Source: an uncultured bacterium (GTDB lineage: Bacteria > Verrucomicrobiota > Lentisphaeria > Victivallales > UBA1829). From it: a DNA stretch of 64,000 bases. Positions 32,477 to 41,539 of the stretch are shown here, piece after piece (position 1 is the stretch's first letter; each line of letters begins with the position of its first letter). The notes below the pieces were generated by a model that saw nothing but the letters and a program-made list of their open reading frames with translations, did not search any database and had not been told where the DNA came from. Location: positions 133,821 through 197,820 of the forward strand of contig CACYZF010000004.1 of the NCBI GenBank assembly GCA_902778895.1, written 5' to 3'. Made by a program: the position numbers and the translations under genes.

Positions 32477-33520
32477 ATGCAAACACCTTCCTCCTACAAA
32501 GAAGCCGGCGTCGACATCGACCTCGCAACTGAACTCCTCGGCCGCGTCAAACCCCGTCTCGCCGCCGCCCGCCGCCCCGAAATGCTCGCCCCCATCGGCG
32601 GCTTCGGCGGACTCTTCCAGGCCGGTTTCCCGGGCTACCGCGAACCCGTCCTCGTCGCCAGCATCGACGGCGTCGGTACCAAGCTCATGGTCGCCGCGGA
32701 AATGCAGAAATACGACACGGTCGGCTTCGACATCGTGAACCACTGCATCAACGACATCGCCGTGCAGGGCGCGGAACCCATCTTTTTCCTCGACTATATC
32801 GGCATCGGCAAGCTCCGCAGCCCGCTCTATGAAGACGTCCTCGGCGGTATCGCCGACGCCTGCCGCGCCGCGAACTGCGCCGTGCTCGGCGGCGAGACCG
32901 CGGAAATGCCCGGCATGTACGGCAACGACTTCGACCTGGTCGGCATCATCACCGGCATCGTCGAGAAGAGCGAGATCATCACCGGCGAAAACATCGCCCC
33001 CGGCGACGTCGCGATCGGCCTCGCGTCCAACGGTCTTCATACCAACGGCTTCAGCCTCGCGCGCAAGCTCCTCTTCGAGGCCGCCGGATACACGGTGAAA
33101 TCCACCCCGGCCGAGCTCGGCGGCGAATCTGTCGGCGAAGCCCTCCTGAAGCCCCACGTCTGCTATCTCCCGGCCATCAAGGCCGCCAAAGCCTCGGGCG
33201 TCGCGATCAACGGCATCGCCCACATCACTGGCGGCGGCCTCATCGACAACGTCCCGCGCATCCTGCCGAAGACCGTCGACGCCGTCTTCCACACCTCGAA
33301 GATCCCGTTCCGGCCCGCCATCTTCGACCTCATGGTGAAGATCGGCAGCCTCCCCGTGCAGGAAGCCTACCGCGTGTTCAACATGGGCGTCGGCATGGTC
33401 TGGTTCGTCCGTCCTGATGCCGCGAAGGCCGCCATGGCTGCCGCCGAATCCGCCGGGATCCGCGCGTTCGTCGTCGGCGACGTCGCGGAAGGCTCCGGCA
33501 AGTCCATCGTCACGGAGTGA
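32477..33520 (+). CDS. purM: Phosphoribosylformylglycinamidine cyclo-ligase (AIR synthase)
   Basis: 347 residues. N-terminal SYKEAGVDIDLATELL, the ATP-site segment SIDGVGTKLMVA and NHCINDIAVQGAEPIFFLDYI (in pieces), then LGGETAEMPGMY, the catalytic GLASNGLHTNGFSLAR and GIAHITGGGLIDNVPRILP. It closes the imidazole ring in purine synthesis (FGAM to AIR). No other pur genes are adjacent. It starts with no clear ribosome site; the next gene starts six bases after its stop. Confidence 0.96.
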   Translation: MQTPSSYKEAGVDIDLATELLGRVKPRLAAARRPEMLAPIGGFGGLFQAGFPGYREPVLVASIDGVGTKLMVAAEMQKYDTVGFDIVNHCINDIAVQGAEPIFFLDYIGIGKLRSPLYEDVLGGIADACRAANCAVLGGETAEMPGMYGNDFDLVGIITGIVEKSEIITGENIAPGDVAIGLASNGLHTNGFSLARKLLFEAAGYTVKSTPAELGGESVGEALLKPHVCYLPAIKAAKASGVAINGIAHITGGGLIDNVPRILPKTVDAVFHTSKIPFRPAIFDLMVKIGSLPVQEAYRVFNMGVGMVWFVRPDAAKAAMAAAESAGIRAFVVGDVAEGSGKSIVTE

Positions 33521-33526
33521 CCGCGC

Positions 33527-34996
33527 ATGGATTCCGAACAGGACAAGACGGGGGGCCGCCCCGCGGAACCGGCTTTATCCGGAGCGCATAAGTTCCTCCG
33601 CCGTCCGAAGGCGGACACGTTCGTCGCGCCCGCGCACGGGTTCATCCCGGTCTTCGTGATACTCGTCCTGTTCATACTTGCCGCGGTCTTCATCAAGTCG
33701 CTGTTCTTCGGCATCCTGGCCGCCGTCCTGTCGTTCCATTTCGAACAGTTCCTCGAACGCCGTTTCTTCGGGACGAAGTTCATGTGCGGTCTGCATGACT
33801 TCGGCGTGAAGCTCAACGCTCCGTTTACCGCCTTCCGCAAGCGCATTACGCGCCGTTTCGGCGACGAGCCGCGCGCGGCTGAGGCGGAATGTCCGCTGGA
33901 ACAGGAACAGTCCAACGGGCTTTCCGAGGCGGAAAACCGCCGCATCGCGGCGCAGGCCTCTGCTATGACGGTCATCCTGGTCGTGATCGCGACCGTCCTG
34001 CTCGCTTGGGCGGCCGTTCACTTCCTTCGCCCGTTCGCCGCCGTGTCCGGCGATTCCGTGTCCCAGTGGGCGCAGAACAACCATGTGGTCGAAAAGCTGG
34101 AGCAGAAAGTCGGCGAGCTGCTGGATCGTCTCGACCCGCCCACGGAGGCAAATTCCGGCATGAACGTCCGCGAACGCCTGCGCAAACGGTTCTCAGAGGC
34201 GATGGAGGCGCACAACGCCGACTTGGCGAAGTACACGTTCCGGGCGGGCAACGAACTTGTGAAAAACGCGTTCCACATCACGGCGTGGGTCGGCACGTTC
34301 GCGTTCGACCTCGTCATGTTTCTGTTCTTCTACTACTATTTCCTGCTCAAAATGGCGGTTTTCGCCGCCGGACGCGATGATTTCGGGCAGAACCTCGGCG
34401 AATGGGCCGTGAGCAGCATCTACGAAAGCGGCTGGCTCCCGGATGCCTCCGAGCACGAACGCACCGGCGCCGCGCACATCATCAACCACATCTACAAGAT
34501 GTTCCGGGCGTGGCTGGTCGGCTATTTCTGGATCATCGTGCTGGAGACTATCCTGTACGCGCTGATCTTCATCCCGTTCAACGTCCCGTTCTGGCCCGTC
34601 CTCTCGCTCATCGCGGGCTCCACGATCCTGCTGCCGTTCCTCGGACCCGTGCTGGCGGCCATCCTGTCCGTCATCGTGGCCGTCCTCTTCGCGCAGGAAG
34701 GCATCGTGATGCCCATTATCGGCATCTCGCTGGCGTACCTGCTGATCCACGTGATCCTGGAACAGCTCCTGCTGTATCCCGTTCTGGTCGGCGAGGCGAT
34801 CGGCCTGACGCTCGTGGAGACGATCATCGTGGTGCTGCTTGGCGCGGTCGTCGCGGGCATCTCCGGCATGATCCTCGCCGTGCCCGCCGCCGCTCTCCTG
34901 AAGCTCCTCGTCCCGCTCTTCTACCAGACTCTGAACCGGCGCAGACGCCATAAACTGGTGCCGACGCAGCACGGCAGCACGGACCCCGGCGCATGA
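33527..34996 (+). CDS. AI-2E family (PerM/YdgG-like) membrane transporter
   Basis: 489 residues with the eight-helix layout of the AI-2E transporter family. An early pair of helices (FIPVFVILVLFILAAVFI and the following LFFGILAAVL), a large loop with a charged, partly coiled segment (about 115-240), then the conserved C-terminal block GSTILLPFLGPVLAAILSVIVA (in pieces) and the LEQLLLYPVLVGEAIGLTL signature. Members export small molecules or act in ion homeostasis; substrate here unknown. The loop is longer than usual. Its stop overlaps the next start (ATGA). Confidence 0.87.
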   Translation: MDSEQDKTGGRPAEPALSGAHKFLRRPKADTFVAPAHGFIPVFVILVLFILAAVFIKSLFFGILAAVLSFHFEQFLERRFFGTKFMCGLHDFGVKLNAPFTAFRKRITRRFGDEPRAAEAECPLEQEQSNGLSEAENRRIAAQASAMTVILVVIATVLLAWAAVHFLRPFAAVSGDSVSQWAQNNHVVEKLEQKVGELLDRLDPPTEANSGMNVRERLRKRFSEAMEAHNADLAKYTFRAGNELVKNAFHITAWVGTFAFDLVMFLFFYYYFLLKMAVFAAGRDDFGQNLGEWAVSSIYESGWLPDASEHERTGAAHIINHIYKMFRAWLVGYFWIIVLETILYALIFIPFNVPFWPVLSLIAGSTILLPFLGPVLAAILSVIVAVLFAQEGIVMPIIGISLAYLLIHVILEQLLLYPVLVGEAIGLTLVETIIVVLLGAVVAGISGMILAVPAAALLKLLVPLFYQTLNRRRRHKLVPTQHGSTDPGA

Positions 34997-35424
34997 AGCC
35001 CGGCGAACAGTTCATCTGTCACGCCTGCGGACGCACCGCCTTCGCGAAGCTCGAAAAGATTCTCGACGGCTGGGTCGTGAAGGGCGAACACCTGGTCTGT
35101 TCGTTCTGCGGCGCGGACGCCGGCGCTCCCGATGCTCCGAAATCATCCGATCCGAACTCTGTCTCCGCCGGACGCAAAGCGCTGGACGCGCTGTTCGGAA
35201 ACGATGAATCCGCCGCCCCTCGCAAGACCTCGATCCTGGACATGGATACCCCGTCGGAACACCGTTTCTGCCGGGACTGCGCCCACGCGCTCGTGAACGT
35301 CTTCGCCGTGATCTGCACGCGCAAGCATTGCGAAGTTCAGCCGATGGACGACTGCCCGGACTTCGAAAAACGCCCGGATCCCTCCGTGTCCTCCGGTTCC
35401 GTCCTGGATTTCGGGAAGAAATGA
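34993..35424 (+). CDS. Small Cys-rich (zinc-ribbon-like) protein
   Basis: 143 residues. CHAC (9-12) and CSFC (about 36-39) form a zinc-ribbon-like pair at the N-terminus. A disordered Ser/Pro/Asp linker follows. The C-terminal part has CRDC, then Cys after 11, 4 and 7 residues, ending DDCPDFEKR. That second cluster looks like a separate metal-binding module. The start overlaps the transporter stop (ATGA), so translation is coupled. No family recognised; no catalytic motif. Confidence 0.75.
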   Translation: MKPGEQFICHACGRTAFAKLEKILDGWVVKGEHLVCSFCGADAGAPDAPKSSDPNSVSAGRKALDALFGNDESAAPRKTSILDMDTPSEHRFCRDCAHALVNVFAVICTRKHCEVQPMDDCPDFEKRPDPSVSSGSVLDFGKK

Positions 35425-35515
35425 CCGCAGGATGCCGTCTCCCCGGAGATGGAGGATATGAGTTTTTAAAAAAACAGGGTGCTTGTTTTTCTGCGGATTA
35501 TTATATATCGTCTTC

Positions 35516-35536
35516 GCCAAAAAACAGGCGTTTTTT
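35516..35536. terminator. Hairpin with U-run after the Cys-rich gene
   Basis: AAAAAAC (35519-35525) pairs with GTTTTTT (35530-35536) around AGGC, with a GCC just before that can alternatively pair with the loop GGC. About 95 bases after the stop. Confidence 0.45.
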
Positions 35537-35584
35537 CCCGTCGTTTCCCCTCCTTTTTCAACTTCCGGCGACGTGTTTCCCCGT

Positions 35585-35612
35585 TTGAATTCCCGCCGGA
35601 CCGTGCTATGTT
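35585..35612 (+). promoter_or_regulatory. Promoter of the arginine antiporter/decarboxylase unit
   Basis: TTGAAT, 16 bp, TATGTT followed by AAT. Leaves a GC-rich leader of about 90 bases with two GCGTCCGC direct repeats before the antiporter ATG; no known riboswitch pattern seen. Confidence 0.6.
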
Positions 35613-35710
35613 AATCGGACAACGGACATCCGGGGAGGGGGCGTCCGCATTCGACCGCGTCCGCGGTTCCTTCCCGGCTTAGAACAAACAATCATACGGG
35701 AGGGTATCTC

Positions 35711-37189
35711 ATGGGAGAACAATCGAAAAAACTTGGCGTGATGATGCTGGCGGCATTGGTCGTCAGCGCCATGGTGGGCGGCGGCATCTTCAGCCTGCCG
35801 CAGAACATGTCTCAGGGGGCGGGGGCCGGAGCAGTGCTGATCGCGTGGATCATCACCGGCATCGGCATCTTTTTCCTCGCCAACACGTTCCGGATCCTCG
35901 CCGACGCGCGGCCGGACGCCACCACGGGCATTTACGCCTACGCCCGCCTCGGGTTCGGCAGGTTCGCCGGATTCCAAATGGCGTGGTGCTACTGGCTGTG
36001 TAACGTCTTCGGCAACGTGGCGTACGCCGTACTGCTGATGGACGCGCTCGACTACTTCTTTCCGGGCACGTTCACGCACGGCAACAACATCCCGTCGATC
36101 ATCGGCGGTTCGTGCGTGATCTGGCTCATGAACTTCCTCGTCCTGCGCGGCGTGAAGCAGGCGGCGTTCCTGAACGTGGTTGGCACGATCTGCAAGCTCG
36201 TCCCGATCGTGCTGTTCATCGTCGTGATGCTGTTCGTCTTCCGGTTTGACACGTTCAAGTTCGACTTCTGGGGGCACGCGGCCTCGAAGGCGCTCGCGGA
36301 CAAGCCGCTCGGCGGCATCATGCCCCAGATCAAATCGACCATGCTGGTCACGCTGTGGGCGTTCATCGGCATCGAGGGGGCCGTGGTGATCTCCGGTCGC
36401 GCGAAAAGCCAGAGCGACGTCGGCAAGGCGACCGTGCTCGGCTTCTTCGCATGCCTCACGATCTATTTCCTGCTCTCCATGCTGCCGTTCGGCTACATGT
36501 CGCAGGGACACCTCGCCGCGCTGCAGAACCCGTCGACCGCGCCGCTCCTGACGAAGATCGTCGGTTCGTGGGGCGGCTGGGTGATGAATCTCGGCGTGAT
36601 CATCGCGCTGCTGACGAGCTGGCTGGCGTTCACGATCATGATCGCGCAGATCCCGTACGCCGCCGCGCTTGACGGCACGTTCCCACGGTTCTTCAAACAC
36701 GTTAACGCGCATGAAAGCCCGTCCGCCTCGCTCTGGGTCACCAGCGGCCTCATGCAGCTCGCCATGATCTTCGTCTACTTCGAAAACAATGCCTGGAATA
36801 CGATGCTCTCGGTCACGTCCGTGATGATCCTGCCGCCGTACCTCGCCTGCACGGCATACTTGTGGAAACTCTGCATGACGGACGAATACCCGAACAACCT
36901 GCCAGTGAAGCGCCCGTTCGCGATGCTCTGCGGCGTGGCGGGCACGCTGTACGCGCTCTGGATGATCTACGCCGCCGGGCTCACCTACCTGCTGATGGCG
37001 TTCTGCTTCCTCGTGATCGGCATCCCTGTGTACATCCGCGCGTGTTCCCAGGCCCGCGAGGACGCCACGGACGCCGCGGCGAAGAACAGGCCGTCGTTCA
37101 CGCCCGTGGAGGCCATGTGCGCGATCGCCATGGTCGTCATCGCGATCATCGCCGTCGTGCTGGCCGCGACCGGCAAGCTCAAGATCTGA
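35711..37189 (+). CDS. Arginine-type APC antiporter (ArcD/YdgI-like)
   Basis: 492 residues, about 12-13 membrane helices. It opens with KKLGVMMLAALVVSAMVGGGIFSLPQN (in pieces), the APC substrate-binding GGGIF motif. ATTGIYAYARLGFGRFAGF and WAFIGIEGAVVISGRAKSQSDVGKAT (in pieces) match the basic amino acid/polyamine antiporter (APA) branch, closest in pattern to ArcD/YdgI. Strong GGAGGG ribosome site. With an AdiA-type decarboxylase 36 bases downstream, the likely exchange is arginine in, agmatine out, for acid resistance. Arginine/ornithine exchange is the alternative. Confidence 0.88.
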   Translation: MGEQSKKLGVMMLAALVVSAMVGGGIFSLPQNMSQGAGAGAVLIAWIITGIGIFFLANTFRILADARPDATTGIYAYARLGFGRFAGFQMAWCYWLCNVFGNVAYAVLLMDALDYFFPGTFTHGNNIPSIIGGSCVIWLMNFLVLRGVKQAAFLNVVGTICKLVPIVLFIVVMLFVFRFDTFKFDFWGHAASKALADKPLGGIMPQIKSTMLVTLWAFIGIEGAVVISGRAKSQSDVGKATVLGFFACLTIYFLLSMLPFGYMSQGHLAALQNPSTAPLLTKIVGSWGGWVMNLGVIIALLTSWLAFTIMIAQIPYAAALDGTFPRFFKHVNAHESPSASLWVTSGLMQLAMIFVYFENNAWNTMLSVTSVMILPPYLACTAYLWKLCMTDEYPNNLPVKRPFAMLCGVAGTLYALWMIYAAGLTYLLMAFCFLVIGIPVYIRACSQAREDATDAAAKNRPSFTPVEAMCAIAMVVIAIIAVVLAATGKLKI

Positions 37190-37225
37190 CAACGTTCATC
37201 CAAGCCGAAAAAGGAGGGTACCGAT

Positions 37226-39520
37226 ATGAACAATACCGAACTTCAGGTCAGACAGGTCCTCATCGTGGAGGATCTCCTTTCCGAATCCAGCCATACCATG
37301 CACAACGCCGTCATGCGCCTTGGCGATGCGCTCGCCGAACGGGACATTGCCGTTCAGTTCGCGCAGAGCGTGTGCGAGGCGTTCCCGATCGCCGCCACGA
37401 ACATGGACCTCGACGCGTTCCTTGTCGCGACCGACATGGAATTCGGGCAGGCCGCCGAACGCCGCACGCTCGATTTTCTGAAGCATGTACGGGAACGCCA
37501 GGCGGGCGTCCCGGTCTTCCTGCTCGCCGACCGCGCCGGGACCAGCCGCAACCTCAGCGAATCCCTGATGGCGCTCGCGAACGAGTTCGTCTGGATCTTC
37601 GAGGACAGCCCGCGGTTCATCGCCGGGCGCATCGAGGCTGCCATTCAGCGCTGGCGCGCCAACCTGCTCCCGCCGCTCATGCGCGCGATCTGGGACTACA
37701 ACGAATCGCATCACGAATACTCCTGGGCTGCGCCCGGCCACCAGGGCGGCGTCGGTTTCACCAAGTCGCCCGAGGGCAAGAAATTCTTCGATTTCTACGG
37801 CGAAAACCTCTTCCGCACGGACACCGGGATCGAACGCGGCAGCATCGGGTCCCTGCTCGACCACGAGGGCGCGTTCGAGAAGAGTGAGGCGCTCGCCGCG
37901 AAAACGTTCGGTGCGCACCGTTCGTACTCCGTGGTCGTCGGCACCTCCGGCAGCAACCGCACCATCATTCAGGGCGTGCTGACCGACGCCGACGTCGCCG
38001 TATGCGACCGCAACTGCCACAAGTCCATCGAGCAGGGTCTCATCCTCACCGGAGCCGCCCCGGTCTACATGGTCCCGACGCGCAACCGCTACGGCATCAT
38101 CGGGCCGATCCGCCGTTCGGAGATGTCGCCCAACGCGATCTGCTCGAAGATCGCCGCAAGCCCGATCGTGCCGAAGGGCGCGCGCCCCGCCTACGCGGTC
38201 GTTACGAACTGCACCTATGACGGGTTGTGCTACAACAGCGCGAAGGTCGAGGCCGAGCTTGACAAGTCGGTCGACGTGATCCACATGGACGAGGCGTGGT
38301 ACGGTTATGCGCGCTTCAACCCCATGTACGCGGACCATTTCGCCATGCGCGGCAATCCCGCCGGACACAAGGGCGCGACCGTCTTCGCCACGCACTCCAC
38401 GCACAAGCTCCTGAACGCCCTTTCGCAGGCGTCCTATATCCACGTCCGCGAGGGACGCCGCCCCGTCCCGTTCGAACGTTTCAATCAGGCGTACATGCTC
38501 CACGCCACTACTTCGCCGCTCTACGCCATCTGCGCCTCGAACGATATTTCCGCGGCCATGATGGCGCGCTGCGGGCGCTCTCTCACGCAGGAGGTGATCG
38601 AGGAGGCCGTGGACTTTCGGCAGGCGCTCGCGCGCTTCTGCCGCCAGGCGGAAAAGGACGGGAGCTGGTTCTTCAGGCCGTGGAACGCCGATACGGTCAC
38701 GGACTTCAAAAACGGGCATTCCTTCGTCTTCGCCGACGCCCCGCGCGAACTTCTCGCGACCGAACAGCGCTGCTGGCGCATCGAGGAGGGCGCGGCGTGG
38801 CACGGGTTCTCCGGCCTGGAGGAAAACTGGGTCATGCTCGACCCGGTTAAGGTCAGCATCCTCACGCCGGGCATGGGCGACGACGGCGCGGTTCAGGAAC
38901 GGGGCGTTCCCGCGGCGCTCGTGTCGTACTACCTGTACCGGGAGGGCATCGTGCCCACGCGCACCACGGACTTCCAGATCATGTTCCTCTTCTCCATGGG
39001 CATCACGAAGGGCAAGTGGGGCACGCTCCTGAACACGCTCCTGAACTTCAAGCGCCTTTACGAGGCCGACGCGCCCGTCGCAGGGGTTTTTCCCGAGCTC
39101 GCCGCCGCGTATCCTGAACACTACGGCAAAGACGGTGTCCGCACGCTTTCCGACCGTATGTTCCGTTACATCCGCGAGAAGACGCCGGAGGCCATGCTCG
39201 ACCGTGCGTTCAACGAACTCCCGCGCCAGAAGCTCACCCCGCGCAAGGCCTACCGGCACATCGTGACGGGGAACGTGGAAATGGTTCCGTCGCACAGTCT
39301 CGCGGGACGCGTCGCTGCGAACGCCGTGATCCCGTATCCTCCGGGGATCCCGATGCTGATGTCGGGCGAAGTCTTCGGCGACGAAAACTGCCCGCAGATC
39401 CAGTATCTGCGCCAGCTGGAGACGTGGGACGCCGAGTTCCCCGGATTCGAGCATGTCACCGAGGGCGCCGAAACCATCGGCGGCGTGTACCATGTGATGT
39501 GCGTGAAACAGGAAGCCTGA
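37226..39520 (+). CDS. adiA: Acid-inducible-type arginine decarboxylase
   Basis: 764 residues, close to the 750-760 of E. coli AdiA. N-terminal response-regulator-like wing domain (to about 130), then the fold type I PLP core: APGHQGGVGFTKSPEG, FRTDTGIERGSIGSLLDHEGAF (in pieces), VVGTSGSNRTI, VTNCTYDGLCYN, HMDEAWYGYARFNP and the PLP lysine K394 in ATHSTHKLLNALSQASYIHV. The C-terminal GRVAANAVIPYPPGIPMLMSGE is conserved. Block-by-block agreement with AdiA, rather than lysine or ornithine decarboxylases, supports arginine to agmatine plus CO2, which consumes a cytoplasmic proton. Paired with the antiporter upstream. Confidence 0.92.
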   Translation: MNNTELQVRQVLIVEDLLSESSHTMHNAVMRLGDALAERDIAVQFAQSVCEAFPIAATNMDLDAFLVATDMEFGQAAERRTLDFLKHVRERQAGVPVFLLADRAGTSRNLSESLMALANEFVWIFEDSPRFIAGRIEAAIQRWRANLLPPLMRAIWDYNESHHEYSWAAPGHQGGVGFTKSPEGKKFFDFYGENLFRTDTGIERGSIGSLLDHEGAFEKSEALAAKTFGAHRSYSVVVGTSGSNRTIIQGVLTDADVAVCDRNCHKSIEQGLILTGAAPVYMVPTRNRYGIIGPIRRSEMSPNAICSKIAASPIVPKGARPAYAVVTNCTYDGLCYNSAKVEAELDKSVDVIHMDEAWYGYARFNPMYADHFAMRGNPAGHKGATVFATHSTHKLLNALSQASYIHVREGRRPVPFERFNQAYMLHATTSPLYAICASNDISAAMMARCGRSLTQEVIEEAVDFRQALARFCRQAEKDGSWFFRPWNADTVTDFKNGHSFVFADAPRELLATEQRCWRIEEGAAWHGFSGLEENWVMLDPVKVSILTPGMGDDGAVQERGVPAALVSYYLYREGIVPTRTTDFQIMFLFSMGITKGKWGTLLNTLLNFKRLYEADAPVAGVFPELAAAYPEHYGKDGVRTLSDRMFRYIREKTPEAMLDRAFNELPRQKLTPRKAYRHIVTGNVEMVPSHSLAGRVAANAVIPYPPGIPMLMSGEVFGDENCPQIQYLRQLETWDAEFPGFEHVTEGAETIGGVYHVMCVKQEA

Positions 39521-39553
39521 GCCGCTGATTTCCTGTCCAACTGATTACTCTTT

Positions 39554-41539
39554 TCAGGGCGCGTCGTCGGATACATTCTCCGGCGGCGCGTCCGATTTAA
39601 CCAGCTCAAGCTGAACGACAGCTTCTGCGGGGAGGACCTCGCCTCGGTAGGCCGTGCGGCCGTAGTCGCGGTGGAAATCGACCGCCAGACCGGCCTGGCC
39701 CGGTGCGAGCCCCGGGAACGAGAACGTGAACGTAAGGTCCTCCGGCACGGGGAACGGCCCGAGACGGACCGGAATGAGCGGAAAACGGTACAAATCGCGG
39801 GGAGCCAGGGAGACCGTCTCCCGTTTGCCGTTACAGACCACGTTGATTTCGCGCGGCTGTTGTATATCTCCTAATAATATCATTGCATAGAACGTCACCG
39901 TTACATAGGCTTTCGAGTATTTGGAGAGGTCCAGGCCGCGTGCGGAAAACGTCTTGGAAAACGTCACGCCGCTGTCGAGCCTCGCCGCTCCGCAGTCGTC
40001 CAGATAGTTCGGGCCGTTGTCGTGCGCCAGAAGCTTGGAATCCGTTTCCAGCCGCACGCCGTCCGGCCGCGTCAGCTTCGTCAGCATGGGTTCATACCAC
40101 ATCCGGTAGCTCGGATAGAAAAAGTATGCGAAATACGCGCCCGCAAGCAGGGCCGGCAGAACATGAAGCAGCAGATGCCGGGCGTTATTCCGCCATGACG
40201 CCAGTGCCGTCAGCAGGTCCGCGAGGAATATCCCCGCCGCGATTGCAAAGAACGGATAGGCCGGCACGCGGAACCGCGCCAGCACGTAAAACGCCACTGT
40301 GGCAAGGGCATACAGGAAGATGAACAGATACAGCAAGACTTCGCCGGGACGTTCTTTCAGCCGGGGGAGATTGAGGAAGAATCCCGCCAGCGCCAGCATG
40401 ATGACCAGCCCGGTCGGCACGATCCCGAAAACGCGGAAGACGGAACTTTCCGATGCGTTCACGCCCAGCTGGATGTTGTTCGGGATTTCGTGCGAATCGA
40501 AGAACAGGAAGAATTTCTCCGTCTGGAGCTGAAGGAACGCCATCGGCTCCGCGCGGAACCAGTCCCAAATGCGCAGCGGGATGGAACGTTCCGATACGTG
40601 TTCCATCCATTCGTCGTAGGTCGGCGGATACGGGATCGGGAGTCCGCCGGGGGGCGATTCCGGGTTGTTGCCGAGCGTGAGGACGGCGGGCCCGGCGGTC
40701 GATGGGCCGGACAGGGAATGCGTCGCAATGGTGTTCCTGACTGCGAAAGGCACTTGGGGCAGGATGACTGCGGCGAGGAAGAGGACCGCCGCCAGAACGG
40801 CCTTGCGGCGCGTCGGAAAGCGTTTCTGTCGCGGGACACAGAAGACGATCCGCCAGCGCAGCGTTACCCAATACGCGAATCCCAGCGCCGGGAGGAAACA
40901 CCAGGCGTTGCCGCGCGACAGGATCGCGAACGACAGCGTGAACCCAGCCGAGACAAAAAAGCGCAGCCGGCCCGTCTGCATCGCCCGCAGTGTGAAATAC
41001 AGCAGCAGCGAAAACCACATCGCCTGCTGGATCTCGATCAGCGCGTACGGCACATAGAAAAACAGCATCGTGGAGAACGCGCAGAGAAGCGCGGCGAACA
41101 GCCCGGCGCGGAGCGAACGCAGCATCGCGCCCGCGAATCCGGCGCACAGGACGATCACGCCGACGCACAGGGCCTGAGCGATGGCCACGCCAAGATATTC
41201 GGAGCCCGACAGCATTTTTGCCGCAGGGAGAAAGACCGAATAATAGAACGGCTGGTAGACGTACTCTGCCGGGAAAATGCCGTGCAGAATGCCGCGTGAC
41301 AGCTCATGGTATGTGGCCATGTCTGTTACGTCCGGCGGATCGAAGGCGAAGGGGTCCGTCTGGACGACCTGGACGGACATCCAGATCCGCAGGATTACGG
41401 AAACAAGCGCGATCCCGAACAGGATCCGCTTAAACCTGACAATCTGGGCTTTGAGCGCCGCAAGGTCCGGTCCGGGCTTGCTGCCATTCGGAGATCCGGC
41501 GGACAGTCCGCCGGCGGGAGATGGATTGGCTTCGATCAC
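39554..41539 (-). CDS. GT-C fold membrane glycosyltransferase (ArnT/PMT-like)
   Basis: 661 residues from a GTG that overlaps the ispD stop (GTGA). After a polar N-terminus there are about 10-12 membrane helices. The first periplasmic loop carries DPPDVTDMATYHELSRGIL, where the acidic residues match the catalytic loop of GT-C enzymes. The C-terminal ~170 residues are soluble and beta-rich (STFSARGLDLSKYSKAYVTVTFY-like), resembling a carbohydrate-binding or jelly-roll domain facing the periplasm. GT-C enzymes use polyprenyl-phosphate sugars. Coupling to ispD (isoprenoid precursor supply) is suggestive. Acceptor unknown. Confidence 0.78.
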   Translation of the reverse strand: MIEANPSPAGGLSAGSPNGSKPGPDLAALKAQIVRFKRILFGIALVSVILRIWMSVQVVQTDPFAFDPPDVTDMATYHELSRGILHGIFPAEYVYQPFYYSVFLPAAKMLSGSEYLGVAIAQALCVGVIVLCAGFAGAMLRSLRAGLFAALLCAFSTMLFFYVPYALIEIQQAMWFSLLLYFTLRAMQTGRLRFFVSAGFTLSFAILSRGNAWCFLPALGFAYWVTLRWRIVFCVPRQKRFPTRRKAVLAAVLFLAAVILPQVPFAVRNTIATHSLSGPSTAGPAVLTLGNNPESPPGGLPIPYPPTYDEWMEHVSERSIPLRIWDWFRAEPMAFLQLQTEKFFLFFDSHEIPNNIQLGVNASESSVFRVFGIVPTGLVIMLALAGFFLNLPRLKERPGEVLLYLFIFLYALATVAFYVLARFRVPAYPFFAIAAGIFLADLLTALASWRNNARHLLLHVLPALLAGAYFAYFFYPSYRMWYEPMLTKLTRPDGVRLETDSKLLAHDNGPNYLDDCGAARLDSGVTFSKTFSARGLDLSKYSKAYVTVTFYAMILLGDIQQPREINVVCNGKRETVSLAPRDLYRFPLIPVRLGPFPVPEDLTFTFSFPGLAPGQAGLAVDFHRDYGRTAYRGEVLPAEAVVQLELVKSDAPPENVSDDAP

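Noticed and set aside
35613..35710. Riboswitch in the antiporter leader
   Set aside because: The GC-rich leader has direct repeats and possible stems, but no match to guanidine, lysine or other known aptamer cores that I can recognise.
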